Shown: positions 11,352 through 24,200 of the stretch, piece by piece
Layout of the letters: each line of letters opens with the position of its first letter
Position numbering within the stretch: the stretch's first letter is position 1
Origin: Nilaparvata lugens
Lineage: Eukaryota > Arthropoda > Insecta > Hemiptera > Delphacidae
Direction: 5' to 3'
Assembly (NCBI RefSeq): GCF_014356525.2
Contig: NC_052508.1
Span: 45,301,858 to 45,365,857, forward strand
DNA length: 64,000 nucleotides
Program-made: the position numbers and the translations under genes
The notes under the pieces: model-generated
Database searches by the model: none
What the model saw: only the letters and a program-made list of their open reading frames with translations
Told to the model about the DNA's origin: nothing

Positions 11352-12832
11352 GGACCGGTTTCCGAGTTCGGGATTTAGTTAAGTTCTAGACTTTAAACAG
11401 CTGGAGTCAGAAAATTGGCTTTCCAAAACGGGACGTAGTCGCAGTAAATAGTTGCAGCAAAATAAATCTCTATTTTCTCATTTCTATAATTGGAAACGTT
11501 TTTCCTTACGAAATGAAACTGTAATAGGGTGGGAGGCCAGGGACTTTGTTAGCACCCTATTTTGTAACAAAGAAAAAGTATATGATAATTGCTTTTAAAA
11601 TCTCTACTCAACTATTAACCTGTTTAGATCTTCACTATTGTTTAACAGCACCTGTTTTAGAAACAAGTAACTTATCACGAGCCAGGAACGTAAAATAAAA
11701 GATTTTGTAGAAATGCTACTGATATTAATTTATTAGTTGAATTATACAATTATCGGTCATCTTTGAAATTCTGTTACATCGAATTATAATATTCACTGTA
11801 ATCAATCCGGTTATTTATTCAATTACTTGTTTCAATATTACAACATTAAAACATTTAATTTCAAATAATATTTCTCAAATTACTACTTTATCGCAATTAT
11901 TCATAATTGATATTCAGTCAAGAATTTGCTAACTCACTCTACAATATATATAATTGGCCTCGGTCAATTTATCTGGTCAATCTATTTGAGCTTAATAAGA
12001 TAATTTTGGCACTCACCATTGAATTGAAAATTTAACAAATAAATCGGCACTCACAATCACTCACGCTTACATTTCAACTACGGTACTATATTTCAGACTA
12101 CATGCTTTTAATTTATACAAAATAAAATAATAAGGAGATTTTTCATCTAATTAGACTGAAGCCTAAATTAGAGACCGAGACTTGTTCTGCGACTACATCA
12201 GATCTTCTCGCGGTGACGACTCGATTAGAACTGCCGCTCTTCCACTCAAATTTTCCGATTTGCAAGAAAACACGTGGAGCGCCCGGCCTAATAATTTCAG
12301 GTTAAAACGTCGTGGGGTCACACGGTTCAAATACATTTCTAAAAACGTTTGCAATAATTTCATTACGAAATTCAAGCCAGCACTATGGAAATGCTAGAAG
12401 ACTACAATAATTTGGATGGATAAGAAGCAAGTTAGCAAATCTTTTATGGCAACACAAAATTTAGGTGCTTACTTTGTGCATGAATAAATTATTCAATTAT
12501 CAAGAACAAGGTTCACGTGAGTTCATATTGGAAAAATTTAGTCCAATTTTGATCAGTTCAACAACCTGAAAGAAAGGCACAAAAAAACTACAATACAAAC
12601 CTCTCAATATTCCCCATATTACAAAACATTCCTAAATAATTCAAAATAGCTGAAACTTTACACTATTCTCTCTTTATTTTATTTTGTGATCAATTTTCTA
12701 GTTTTTCAAAATTTAATTTAAACGTGACTTTGACTATAACTACGACTACGCCCCGTTTCGGAAGGCCAATTTTCTGACTACAGCTGTTCAAAGTCTAGAA
12801 CTTAGCTAAATCCCGAGCTCGGAGACCAGCCC
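11352..12832. mobile_element. 1.48-kb element with GGRCCGGTTTCCGAG ends and TAA duplication
   Basis: The first about 75 bases (GGACCGGTTTCCGAGTTCGG through GCTTTCC) are inverted at the right end (GGAAGGCC through CCGAGCTCGGAGACCAGCCC). TAA occurs on both sides (11349-11351 and 12833-12835), consistent with the 3-bp TWA duplications of PIF/Harbinger-type elements. The interior has no long ORF; the ORF at 12182-12397 has no recognisable domain. The outer parts match the 367-bp copy at 61044-61410, so one is a size variant of the other. Confidence 0.75.
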
Positions 12833-12989
12833 TAAATGTGTTTACTAAAACTTGAAAAAGTGCAATTTGATACTCAAGATTTTTTATGTAGTTACTCATT
12901 TATTTCATTTTTGTATGATTTATTAGTATCTTTGAATGTAGTTGGACTCAAAATGGCGGACCAAAATTTTGATGCGATTTTCAACATAG

Positions 12990-13318
12990 GTCCGAAAATG
13001 CTTAGTTACCAAGAGCTTGACAGATTTTGTCTATTTTTCATGTGTTTTTTATATAATTAAGGATTATTTTTTAAGGTTGCGTTTGTCTATTATAGACTTA
13101 TTCTACATCTTTCTCTTCGAAATTAAATTTTCTACAAGTTCTGTAGAAAAAAGTTACAGGTCTGAAAACGGTTTTATTCAATTTTTCAAATCATTTTACA
13201 TAAAGTACGCTGAATTGTCCATCTTAACAGCCAACAAATACCTGTAGGGCTTCGTTTCGGCAGGGGAACTGAAATCTTCCACCCTGTATAACTTGGTAAC
13301 TAAGCATTTTCGGCCCTA
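12990..13318. repeat. Inverted repeat around 270-bp spacer
   Basis: CCGAAAATGCTTAGTTACCAAG near 12995 is inverted near 13290-13312 (CTTGGTAACTAAGCATTTTCGG). The right copy is preceded by CCACCCTGTATAA, similar to ends of Tc1/mariner-like elements. No coding signal. Confidence 0.6.
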
Positions 13319-13444
13319 TGATAATTACTTCTTTTTTTTGTTGAGAGGAATCACGATCTGATGTATGGGCACCTATTTCAGAACACTCTGTATAATACAT
13401 TTACTACTTGTTATACTTTTAGAATTCTTTTTTGAATAGATCAT

Positions 13445-13640
13445 ATATTCTTTTTTGTCTGATAAAGGACGAAGGAGTTGGTAAATTTTGTTGTTCAACG
13501 AACTTGATCTGTAAAAAGGTACGAAGAATATCATGTGTTCAAAGTTTGTAGCTGATTGATCAAAGCTTTTGAAAGTTATTGTAGACATACAGACTGACAC
13601 GATTTTTGTCTCGAGTGGGAACTCGCTAACGCTCGTTCGA
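13445..13640. repeat. Dispersed repeat A, copy 1
   Basis: ACGAAGGAGTTGGTAAATTTTGTTGTTCAACGAACTTGATCTGTAAAAAGG-type sequence (first part from about 13470) followed by an ending rich in CGCTAACGCTCGTTCGAA. The same order of blocks occurs at 46350-46520. Confidence 0.7.
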
Positions 13641-13746
13641 ATAAGTGTAAATCAAGTTCAAAATTAATAATTCTTTAATTCAGTTATAATAGGAAAAGAC
13701 GATAAAGGTATGTTGTTCTATTATTAATCTATTACAGAAAATTACT

Positions 13747-14027
13747 TGGGCCGGCCACTAACGATTCTAAAAGTCCGTCAAACATGTTGGAACGTATAAT
13801 ATGTTGTTTCATCAACGATAGGCTTCGAACGAAAAACAGCTGTTTGACAGTAGGTTCTAACAAAAAATAAAGAACAAATAACAATAAAAGAGCTACTAGG
13901 AAATTACAAATTATGATACAAAAATTTAACATCAAAGAGACCAGTGAAGGATAAACAACAAAACATTGAAGACACAAAAAGTCTGTTCAGACATATTCGA
14001 CAGACTTGAAGTACCGTTAGTAGTCGG
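13747..14027. mobile_element. Foldback element, about 280 bp
   Basis: GGCCGGCCACTAACGATTCT at the left pairs, with mismatches, with AGTACCGTTAGTAGTCGGCC at the right; about 45 bases are complementary at roughly three-quarters identity. Confidence 0.55.
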
Positions 14028-15131
14028 CCTTGCAGAAGTAACTCGATTGGTGGATCGCACCCTGACGGTACATAGACGACCTATTGGTGGACATTCTGTC
14101 AACTGAAGTGAGATTACTGTATAATTATTTCAATGAAGGCTATATACTAAATAGAACTAAGGACTTCTGCTACTGCAAATATCGACAGTTTTTGGACAGT
14201 TTCATTCTTCAAACTTCCTTCTGGTATTTAGTTCTTCGATCAATATTTGCAATAGCAAATAATTGTCCTAGTAGTCCTATAAGTCCCATCAGTTGTTAGT
14301 TCCTTTTATATAGCTTTCAATTGATATTTTAATTAATTATTATACAGTAATAATATTCCAGCAGGGGGTTAACTCCTATTTCTAATAAATCTTCCATCTG
14401 TAAGTGAGATCCACTTAAAATGTGAGCATCCCTCATGAATAACGTAATCAACGCTTCACATTACATCAATGCTGACTGTTTCCGCCTTAAAAACAGTTTG
14501 TTTCAAGAATTAAAATGATATATAACATAAGCTGGTCAACAGAATAACAGCTAAACTAACTGAAAATTTACATAATGAAATCCTTTAAACCAATACAAAA
14601 AGGATGATGACTAATTAAACAAATCGTCATCATGTTTTTTTTTATTTGAAGGGTTGATTTATTTTGAAATTAACACGTTTTCCTTCATCTGAAAAATTAG
14701 GAGTTCAGCTTATTGTACAATTTGATAGTATAAATGCTAATCCACTCGTAATATTATTGAAAAATATAGTTACAGAATAATTTTAATAAATTTATTCACA
14801 AGTTAATTGTAGAAAAAAAATTATCGAATAATCAATACAATACAATCAAAATAATTTATTATCGAAGTTGCAATGACACGTCTATCACACAGATTACATA
14901 GTAATAAATAGGTTTTTAGTGGATACGACAAAAATGTTCGAATGTGGTACAGATATAAAGACTGACTTTTTCGAAAACTCAATGAAGATAAACTGGACAG
15001 CGAAATAATAACTCAATACTACAATGGAAAATAAACAAGGAAACCTGAGAAAATAACCAGAAAAAATATCTGGTTGTGATTTTACAAAAAGTATAATAAT
15101 TAAAATAATTTAAAGTGTATCTCACATTGAG
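14028..15131. other. Region 3' of UBR7
   Basis: No gene seen in the distal half. A weak inverted repeat spans 14155-14275 (GACTTCTGCTACTGCAAATAT against ATATTTGCAATAGCAAATAA). The proximal part should hold the UBR7 3' untranslated region. Confidence 0.5.
14865..14870 (-). promoter_or_regulatory. UBR7: Candidate poly(A) signal of UBR7
   Basis: AATAAA on the minus strand, about 260 bases beyond the UBR7 stop codon. Another AATAAA lies near 14795, so the signal used cannot be decided from sequence. Confidence 0.35.
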
Positions 15132-15283
15132 TTAACGACAGAAGTAAGGAACCTCTTCCACTTTCTGCTTCTTCCTCGCCATTTGTTCGAAGAATTCATG
15201 AATGTCTTCTTCTCTGACTACTTTTTTATTTTCTGCGAACTTCAACAAATACTCCTTCAAGTTCGATTGAAGCTCATTATAAC
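15132..15283 (-). CDS. UBR7: UBR7 coding exon 9 and stop
   Basis: 152 bases, residues 367-415 and TAA at 15134-15132. Acceptor GTTTTCAG. Encodes the C-terminal helical region, the basic KK motif and the terminal aromatic/cysteine tail (PYFCR). Confidence 0.94.
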
Positions 15284-18200
15284 CTGAAAACGGAATAGGT
15301 TTTTTCAAACTGGCATTACAAGTTGTAACAAGAAAGGGTTGTTGTACTGAAAAGCAATAACCCTTCCAGTTAGTCCAGGCAATGAATGCTCAAACAAGGG
15401 TATAGGAGGAAAAGTTTGGGAGAAAATATTTAACCCCGTAGTTCTATTGAGGGTAGTAAGGAGGTAAACATATTAAAAGTCCCCACCCCTACCCCCCGTG
15501 CTAAGGTTCAAAGGTACCACTTTGTGGTTTCTCGCATATTACCATAGCCACCTCTAATACAAGGCCCCGGCCTACGATATTGCAACGTCGCAATGTAGGC
15601 CTAGAATCTAATACATGATTGGTGAAAAAGATTTTGAAAAATACCAGCTGATCTTTTTCACCAATCATGTATTAGTTCTAGGCCTACGCTGCGACGTTGC
15701 AATATCGTAGGCCGGGGCCTTGTATTAGAGGTGGCTATGATATTACTCGAAAACTATGTACTCGTATTTTACGGACATAACTGTTGTTAATATAACAGCT
15801 GTTATATTATGAAGCTTACATAATTTATAAAGCTTTCATTTTACAACTTTTTCTATACCTTGTATAGTTTCCGAGATATCCGATCTTGATGGTGTGAAAT
15901 TTTTGAAAAAAAAAAAATAAACGTTTGCCTCTTAACGTTTTGCTCATAACTTTTTCAAAATCAATGGAGAAAATACGTGCTGATTATGAACTTATAGAGC
16001 AATGAATTCTCTGCAATTTGATGTGTAATTTCACATTTTTACGCATTTCCCTAGGACTGTTGCAGCAGCTTTAGTGTTGAGTGTGAAATCTATAGTTTTG
16101 CAACAATAGACCATTTTGACATACAGTAGGCATTCGGAGGAAATGTTTTGAGACTCAAGTCCTCATCCCTACCTTATGTGCTAAAGGGATGACGGTGGTT
16201 TTACAGTTGCATTTTTGCTTCCTCGCTCATTTTGGGAAAAATGCGTTCAACCGACATGGGTAAATATTCAAAAATGAAGGTTGATAAATTTTCTACAATT
16301 TTTGTTCAGTAGAGTTTTGTAATATTTCCAACAGTTTTCGAGATATTAGCTCTTGAAGGTGTAAAATTGTTTAAATATAATTTTTGTATTACATTTTTTG
16401 CTCATTCAGGGCTTATAGATCTCCAACAATGCAACGTAGAAATAATAAATAATCGTAGGTTTGTAGAGCATTTGCATCATTTCACACTATTCCAAGTTTT
16501 CCTTTCATTGTGATTACAGCTTTAATGTGGGGGTGAAACTTTCAACTTTGCAACAAGAGTCAACTCAGCGGTTTCACACCTTTAACATAGGGGAAAAGAT
16601 GCGCACTTTTCTCAAGATTACATTCTTACTAGTCTCAATATTGCAGTATTGAAAATTAAAGCTGAATAACAATAAAAAGAAAACTTGGAATAGTGAAATA
16701 ATAAATCATATCAAAGAGAATTTAATGCTCTACAAACCCACGATGAGTTATTTCTACGATACATTGTTGGAGAGTTATGCTAAGCCATGAAAGAGCAAAA
16801 GATTGGATAAAAACCTGCTATTTCAACAATTTTACACCTTCAAGAGCGAATATTTCGAAAACTGTTGGAAAAAAAGTTGGAAATATCACAAAATTCTACT
16901 GAACAAAAATTGTAGAAAATTTTGCAAGCTTCATTTTTGAATAGTTAGAAAACGGTTGAACGCATTTTTCCCAAGATATAAGCGTGGAAGCAAAAAGCCT
17001 AAAAATTCATTATTTATTTAGCGTATGGCAGATACACAAAACAGCGTTAACCAATGTGCCTAAAAATGCAACTTTAAAACCACCCTCATCCCTTTAGAAT
17101 ATGAGATAGGGATGGGGACTTTTGATATATTTTCCTCCCAACTAGCCTCAACTAGTCTTGAGACTAGTCTCAAAAAAGCTGCAAAGTAAAAAATTGTGAT
17201 TAAAAAATTCCCTCCGAATTCCTTTGTCAAATGTTCTATTATTGTAAAACTAGAGATTTCATACACAACACTAAAGCTGCTGCAAGAGACGTAGGGAAAT
17301 GCGTAAAAATGTGAAATTACTCATCAAATTCCAGAGAATTCATTGCTCTATAAGCTCATAATCAGCACGTATTTTTTCCATCGATTTTGAAAAAGTTATG
17401 AGCAAAAATAGCAAAAAATTGAGGCAAACAAATGTGTTTTTCAAAAATGTTACATCTTCAAGATATGATAGCTCGAAAACAATTATCATTATCTTCTATT
17501 AGAATATATGTAAAGAAAAAATGTAAAATGAATATTGTAGGAAATTATGTAAGCTTCAATTTTGTACATAACAGTTATGTCCGTTACATAATTTTCGAGT
17601 AATATAAACCAAAAAGTGGTACCATTGAACCACCCCTCATCCACTTAGCACAGTTGGTAGGGGTGGTGACTTTGGATTATGTTTACCTCCTTACTACCCT
17701 AAACAGAACTGCAGGGTCAAAAATTGTCTTCCAAACTTTTTTCCTCTATAACCTTTCCTTGACTGGACTATTAGTTTTTGGTTAACAATAATAATTCCAA
17801 CCAATTCCAACAAGTGATAAAATGAAAAATGCCCAAATGTGGATAATAGCACGGAATTTGTTAACAAAAGTTCCAACATATAAACGCATAAATTAAGGCG
17901 TTAATTATGCAGTTTTCATTTATACGTTTTTTTTTCAATTGAAAAATTGAATAAAATTTGTATCTTTATTCTCTACTTTTTATTTATTTTTGCTTATAGC
18001 TTTTATTAGCAGAGAGAGCCACGTTGCAAAGAGATGTTATGCCTCGCCATAAAACCCAATTTTACTCATTATGAACACTTGAGTTCATATTAAAATATAT
18101 CTACTTGGAATCTATATTTCTGTACTTGAATATGAAAAATATTCTCAATCATTTTTAAATAAATAAATTAAATTCTTATTCAACATATAATTGATGCAGT

Positions 18201-21200
18201 ATATGTGATCTGAGAGTGCTTCTATGACGGGATTGAAAATATCTCAATTTCAATTATCCTATACTATTAAACGAGCAATTTATGTTTAGATGTTTATACA
18301 GAATGTCCCACCAAGGTTGTAACAGCCGTTGACCATGAATTCTACTTGACATTTCTGACAAAAAATGTTCAGTAAACTTTCTTCTTATCGACCTTAGTTA
18401 TCGAAATACATCGATTTTTCGATATTTTCAGATTATGCCTACTTCCGGTCAATAAATACTAAATAACTCGAAAACTACTGGTCAAATTTCAATTTTAAGG
18501 GTGTTGTTGGAAAGAGAAAAACAATTCAAACAAGATCAATGTAATTTTATTTGTTGTTAGATATTTTGTAGTTTTTTATTAGGGCTTAAACTTGAAAATA
18601 TGCTATTCTTCAAATTCAAAGTTAAGTTTCAAACCGTTTTTTCTCCGGGTAATTATAGTGGTTTCAATATTTCAAAAACTTCTCCATTTAATAAGCTTTC
18701 GAATGAGTATAAATTCGAAAAGAAAAGTTCCATGATAAAGTGTTCAAAACTGCTAATATCTGGGATGAACACCTTCAAAAAGGGGAAATTCACAAACAGC
18801 ATGCATCAAGTGACGATTCTAAGAGTGGAATCACCTGATTATTTTCCGTAGTATATAGCCTAAATCCTATATAAAATATTAATCATACACTTTTACAAGG
18901 TCCAACAAAATGTATTCATAGAATAATAATTCAAAGTAGATGAATGACAGAATTAAAAAAACCTGATGGTAATCAAGTTACATATCATGCTCACTGCTTA
19001 CAGGAGTTCAAAATAGCCTCCATTTCTGTTTATACAACTTCTGCTGCCGTTTATCAATCTTCGAGTTGCCCGTCTCACTTCGTTGGGCCGTGTCTTCATT
19101 ACCTTAAACGTCAATCGAATTCTGAGAATCAGTTCCTCCCTGGTCTCTACAGGTTCTCTGTAAACTTCACTTTTCACAACCCCCCAAAAGTAGAAGTCTA
19201 TTGGAGTAAGATCAGGTGAGCGTGGTGGCCAACGTACAAAATATCTAACAGCAAATTAAATTGTTTGAAATGTTTTTCTCTTTCCAAAAATACCCTTGAA
19301 ATTGAAATTTGACCAGTAGTTTTCGAGTTATTGAGTATTTAATGACCGGAAGTAGGCATATTCTGAAAATATTGAAAAATCAATATATCTCGAAAAATAA
19401 GGTCGATAGGGAAAAAGTTTACTGAACATTTTTTGTCAGAAATGTCGAGTAGACATTATTTGTCGGCTGTTACAACCTTGGTGGGACACCCTGTATATCT
19501 GTATGTGACCGGATCTCGAAAACTGCACTAATGATTCTCACGAAATTTTGAACAAAGTAGGTTTATGATATGAAAATTCGATTGCACTAGGTCTCAACCC
19601 TGGGATAACTCGCTGAAGGACATTAAAAGAATAAATACGTCCTTGGAAAAAACAGCTGGAAATTTTGTCATCTGTCGATACCATAATGGAAGTGAGTGAA
19701 CGAGTGTGGGATCATTCAGCTGATCTCACGAGAAGAAAAATTCAGCAAGAAAAACTTTTTTCGTTTATTTCTCTTTTTTTATAGAAAACATGTTTACTTC
19801 AGAAAGTCCAGAATAGTAACACTAGATGATGTTAGTGTAGAATAGTACATAGTATATTAACAAATATTGTTAAATATTTCTAAATCGAATTCATAGTACC
19901 TATATCTATTTGTAATAATTGATTATGTGTTTGTTTTTTGAAGTGTGAATTAATTGTTATTTTGATGAGTGATGGTAGCTTAACCTAGATTTTGATTTGG
20001 ACTGTAGTATAAATTTGAAAAGGGACAGTTTTGGGCATAAGCCTGTTGTGCCTTCTCATATAACTGTAAAAATAATTGTACGACTGAGAAAATGAATAAA
20101 TAAATATAAACTATAAATTCAATCTTTCGTTACAAATTTTCTATGCTTTTACACACCAGAGCAAAACTCGGTCCCCCGATATTAAGTTATTGTTGTATGT
20201 ACTTTGTGATAATGGGTCATATGAATAAAAACAGAGCATATGCATGAGCATGAGCATGGAGCATAAGGTTTTGCTCATGAGCATTCGATATTTGAGATAG
20301 TTGTACAGTATTTTAATAATTAATACTTACGCTGGATTGCTTCAATTTGCGTCACACGATTCAGAGTCGAAAGAGCATTCATAGTTGTTTCGTCATTTGT
20401 AGAAGATACTTTTTTGGTGCGTTCCTTCAATCCCTCCTCCTCGTAAACCCCGACCGAATCGGAGAGATCAGTAAGAAAACTCACATTCAGGTCCTTGTAC
20501 ATTTTTTGACAACTCTGGCAGACACACAATGATTTGCGAAAACCTACTGTCCAATAAGAGGCTTCCTCGGCAGGCATATCGACAGGCTTCATCGTTTTCA
20601 ATAGACACTCTGAAAAATTATAATTCGATTGATGGGGAAACAGGACATTACCATACAGAGTGTCCCAGGAAAGATGTAGCCTAACATCCAAAGACCATAG
20701 ATTCTATATAAAATTTGCAACGGAAAATTTCCAGTAAAAGTTTCTTATACCGACCTTAGTTTTCGAGATGTGGAATGTTCAATATTTTAGAAAAACGACA
20801 ATAACTAGAAAACTATTATTCAAAATCAAATTCTAAGGATATAGTTGAAAAGAGGAAGAATTTCCAATAAAACTCATACAATTCAAAACCAAATTTTAAA
20901 CAGTTTGAACGCTTATAAAAAGTTCAAAAAAAAACGTCAAAGGAACAGATTACTGTATAATTAATCTTACTGGAAATAATTTCTTTCTTTTCCTACCCTT
21001 ATCCTAAGAATTAGATATCAACTGATAGTTTTAAAGTGGACGTTTTTCAAAAATATATAAAAATCGATATATCTCGAAAACTAAGGTCGATATAAGAAAA
21101 TTTTACTGGGCTTTTTTGTTTCAAATTACACGTAGAATCCATGGTCTTCGGTTCTTACACTTTTCGTGGGACAATCTGTATAATAAACAAAACTTTTTAT

Positions 21201-24200
21201 GAACTATTTGAGGCATCATCAGCCTGAACTAGCGAACTGATTGACTTGCACTGAATTTTTGAGTTCAAAGACCACAGCACAGAGAGGACATGAATCCTTA
21301 GATACTTCGTGAAAGACTTTTGCAGAACTGATGTTACAATAATTGACCGCTTACTTCAAAACAAAGGCCTTTTATATGCATATTCATTTAAATTTTGTCA
21401 ACTGGCAAACATTTGAAATGAGTAGAAGTCGAAAATAATATGTACAACTTCATTCCTTACCTTCAGCTTTTTCTGGTTCCTTGGAATTTTCAACATTTTG
21501 TTTTTCCATACTAGTTGAAGCCGGTTTGGTAATCTCCTGCAAATGAATTTGTTGAATAAGATTTAGTAGTATACTGGACTAAAATTCTTAAAATACAACA
21601 AAACATGATATTATAATGGATATTTTATAATTCTAGTAGGAACAAGATTTATAATTATTTCTTGTAATCTTCTACAGCTTTTCTACAGACATTTAGCAAA
21701 TCCGAGCTCGTTTAGTATTATGTTATCATATAATAATACATTTTACGCGTTATTTCTTTCACTCCTATCTAGATGCTAAACTCTCACAATTTTACATAAA
21801 CATAAAACATTTATTCATTCATAATATAAATCTTCAATTATTTATAATAATACACATCTGCACCACTAACATAAACATATTGATGATATTAATAGTCGAT
21901 ATAGCTCTCACTTCGCTGTAAGCCTCGCCTCACTCTATGTGGTTGGCTTTCAGATACGATAAATAAATTAAAATTTACTTTTGTCATTATTTGGATTGAT
22001 TGTGTGAAATCGCTGGAACCTCTCCCACACTCAACACACCTCATCGAGAGTGAATTGTACAATCATTTAGTATTTGTTCAAAATGGCTTGGCATCCTGAT
22101 TCAACTACGATAAAACAGTTGTAAGTTTGAAGCAGCCTCAACCTCATTTTGCTTGATTCGCACGCTTTGAAGTCATTGTTGACCTCGGAACAAGAAAAGT
22201 TGGCAGGCAGATTACACAGTAGCACTTTCTAGAATAGAACAATAAAGTTTATTCAATTTTTGATGACAAAGTCTACAATTTTATGAAGACAATCAGCCCC
22301 TTGATAAGGGAAAATGACTAACCTCTATGACAGTTGCAGCTGCTGGGTCATTAGGAATCGGCGATTCCACGTCCACGATGGAAGAGTTATTGGTTTCTTC
22401 CACATTCTTATTCACAGTGGAAAAGTCATTGGTTTCTTCCGTAATTTTCTTCACTAGAAAGGTCAACACCAACGTTTCTTTGAATTTTGAACATGTTTTA
22501 TTTAGAATAAAATGGTATTTTAAACACAAAAAGGATCAATAACAATGACTGCTGTAAAAAGAATATTATGTGTGCAAATACTGATCTACAGCCATTAATA
22601 ACATTTTTTCTATTCAAAATGAATTATATAGAATATTGCACTTCTAATAAAATCTAAAGTCTCAAATTTAATCTTTTTTGTACGTGTGGAAATTATATTT
22701 ATACTAAGAATAATGATAGAGCAATTTATTGAAGCACGTTCGTTTGTAGAAAAATAAATCAAGTGACATTCTACCACATACTTGTGTATCCGCTGTAGTA
22801 CCGCAAAAAGTCGAGTCTTTCAGTGCAAGAGGCGCATATCACTTCACAGAAATTATTCTCAGTAGGGAAGCCACCCAAATGCTGCAATCAGAAAGTCACA
22901 GTGAACCATTGCAGTATTCAATCAAAAACGTTTTCCATAAAACTAAATGGATCAGTGTCAAAAACAAACTTTGTCCATCACGGCAGCTATCTATTGAAGT
23001 GAATGAGAAAATAAATAGCCCAGTCAAATGGCCATTTTTCAGGAAACAACCCCGAAATAATTTTTCTCTTCGGTTTTATATGTATTTCATGGGGGGCTGA
23101 ATTAGAATCTGAAATTTGCTGACACCCCAAAGGGCGGCTTCACATCTAAAAACCCAAATTTTTAGACTTTTTTCAATTTTTCATTTTATTTCAAAAACCA
23201 AGGGATTTTCGAAAAAAGCATTCTCTACAAAGTTGAAGACAATAAAATATCCAAAAGATTGAGTGGTCGCGCAAGAAATTACGACTTCTGGTTTTTGAGC
23301 TACAGAGTTTCCAAAAATGGGTAATTTTCAAGGTTTTTTTTTAAAATGCCTTCTTTCTATTCCATTTCTCTTTCTAATTCATTCTATTCTATTATGGAAA
23401 CTCACTACTTTCTTTCGCAAAAATTTCTTATATAAAATGAGGTAATGATGAAAAATCACATATCATGGGAAAGTACAATCAATTCTGAACAAGAATCTCC
23501 AGGAATTTTAAAATTTAGTATATGGGGAAGAGGAGTACTAGCGAAAATAGAAAACCATGTCCTACAGCCAAAATACAAATTTTCTATTGTAGTAACTTTC
23601 GAGGCCTTCCTAACCGATCAAATCAATATTTTGCATCACATTGTTTATTACAAGGGGTATGTTTCATCAGAATCACCCTTTAGATGCACTCAAATTCAGG
23701 ATTTCCTAGTGGGGAGGCGCTTATAAGGACACCTCAAGGATCAACATTTTAAACACTCATAACTTTTGACACAATGATCGGATCTTTTCGTACCACAGCT
23801 CATTCTTCTCAGCTTGTCAATGTGGTTTAAAATCATATATCATGAGTGGAATTTGATAAGAAAAATGGGAGAACTTTTTAAATTACCAATTTCTACATGA
23901 TAATAGATGATACTTGGTCTTGATTGTAGAACAGAATCTTCTCTCTCGTGTGAAGTGAATTTTTGTAATTCGTGAAGTTAAATTCGTTCCTTTCAAAAAA
24001 TCAAGAAATTGACGATAATTCGTTAATTTTTACAGTCTCGGCAGGATTTAGATAATGAACAGTAATTCAAGATAACTCAGGCAACTCAGCTTAGGAAGCA
24101 TGAAATTCTCTTCAATTTGAGACCAATCGCAAGTTTCTATCTTGTATCAGACTACTCGTTTTAGAAACACTTGATTAACAGTAAAATCGCGAAAAATGGA

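Larger units (their letters stand above)
18255..20190 (+). repeat. Dispersed repeat B (interrupted copy)
   Basis: Begins TCCTATACTATTAAACGAGCAATTT and ends near AAACTCGGTCCCCCGATATTA. The same start, the CTCGAAAACTGC...CTCGCTGAAGGACATTAAAAG core (19510-19640) and the same end recur at 45465-46175. A Tc1/mariner-like foldback (18299-19493) interrupts this copy. Class undetermined; Helitron-like is possible, but no clear CTRR end or terminal hairpin was seen. Confidence 0.6.

Noticed and set aside
12182..12397. 71-codon ORF inside the 1.48-kb element
   Set aside because: No transposase motif and opposed by an equally long antisense ORF.
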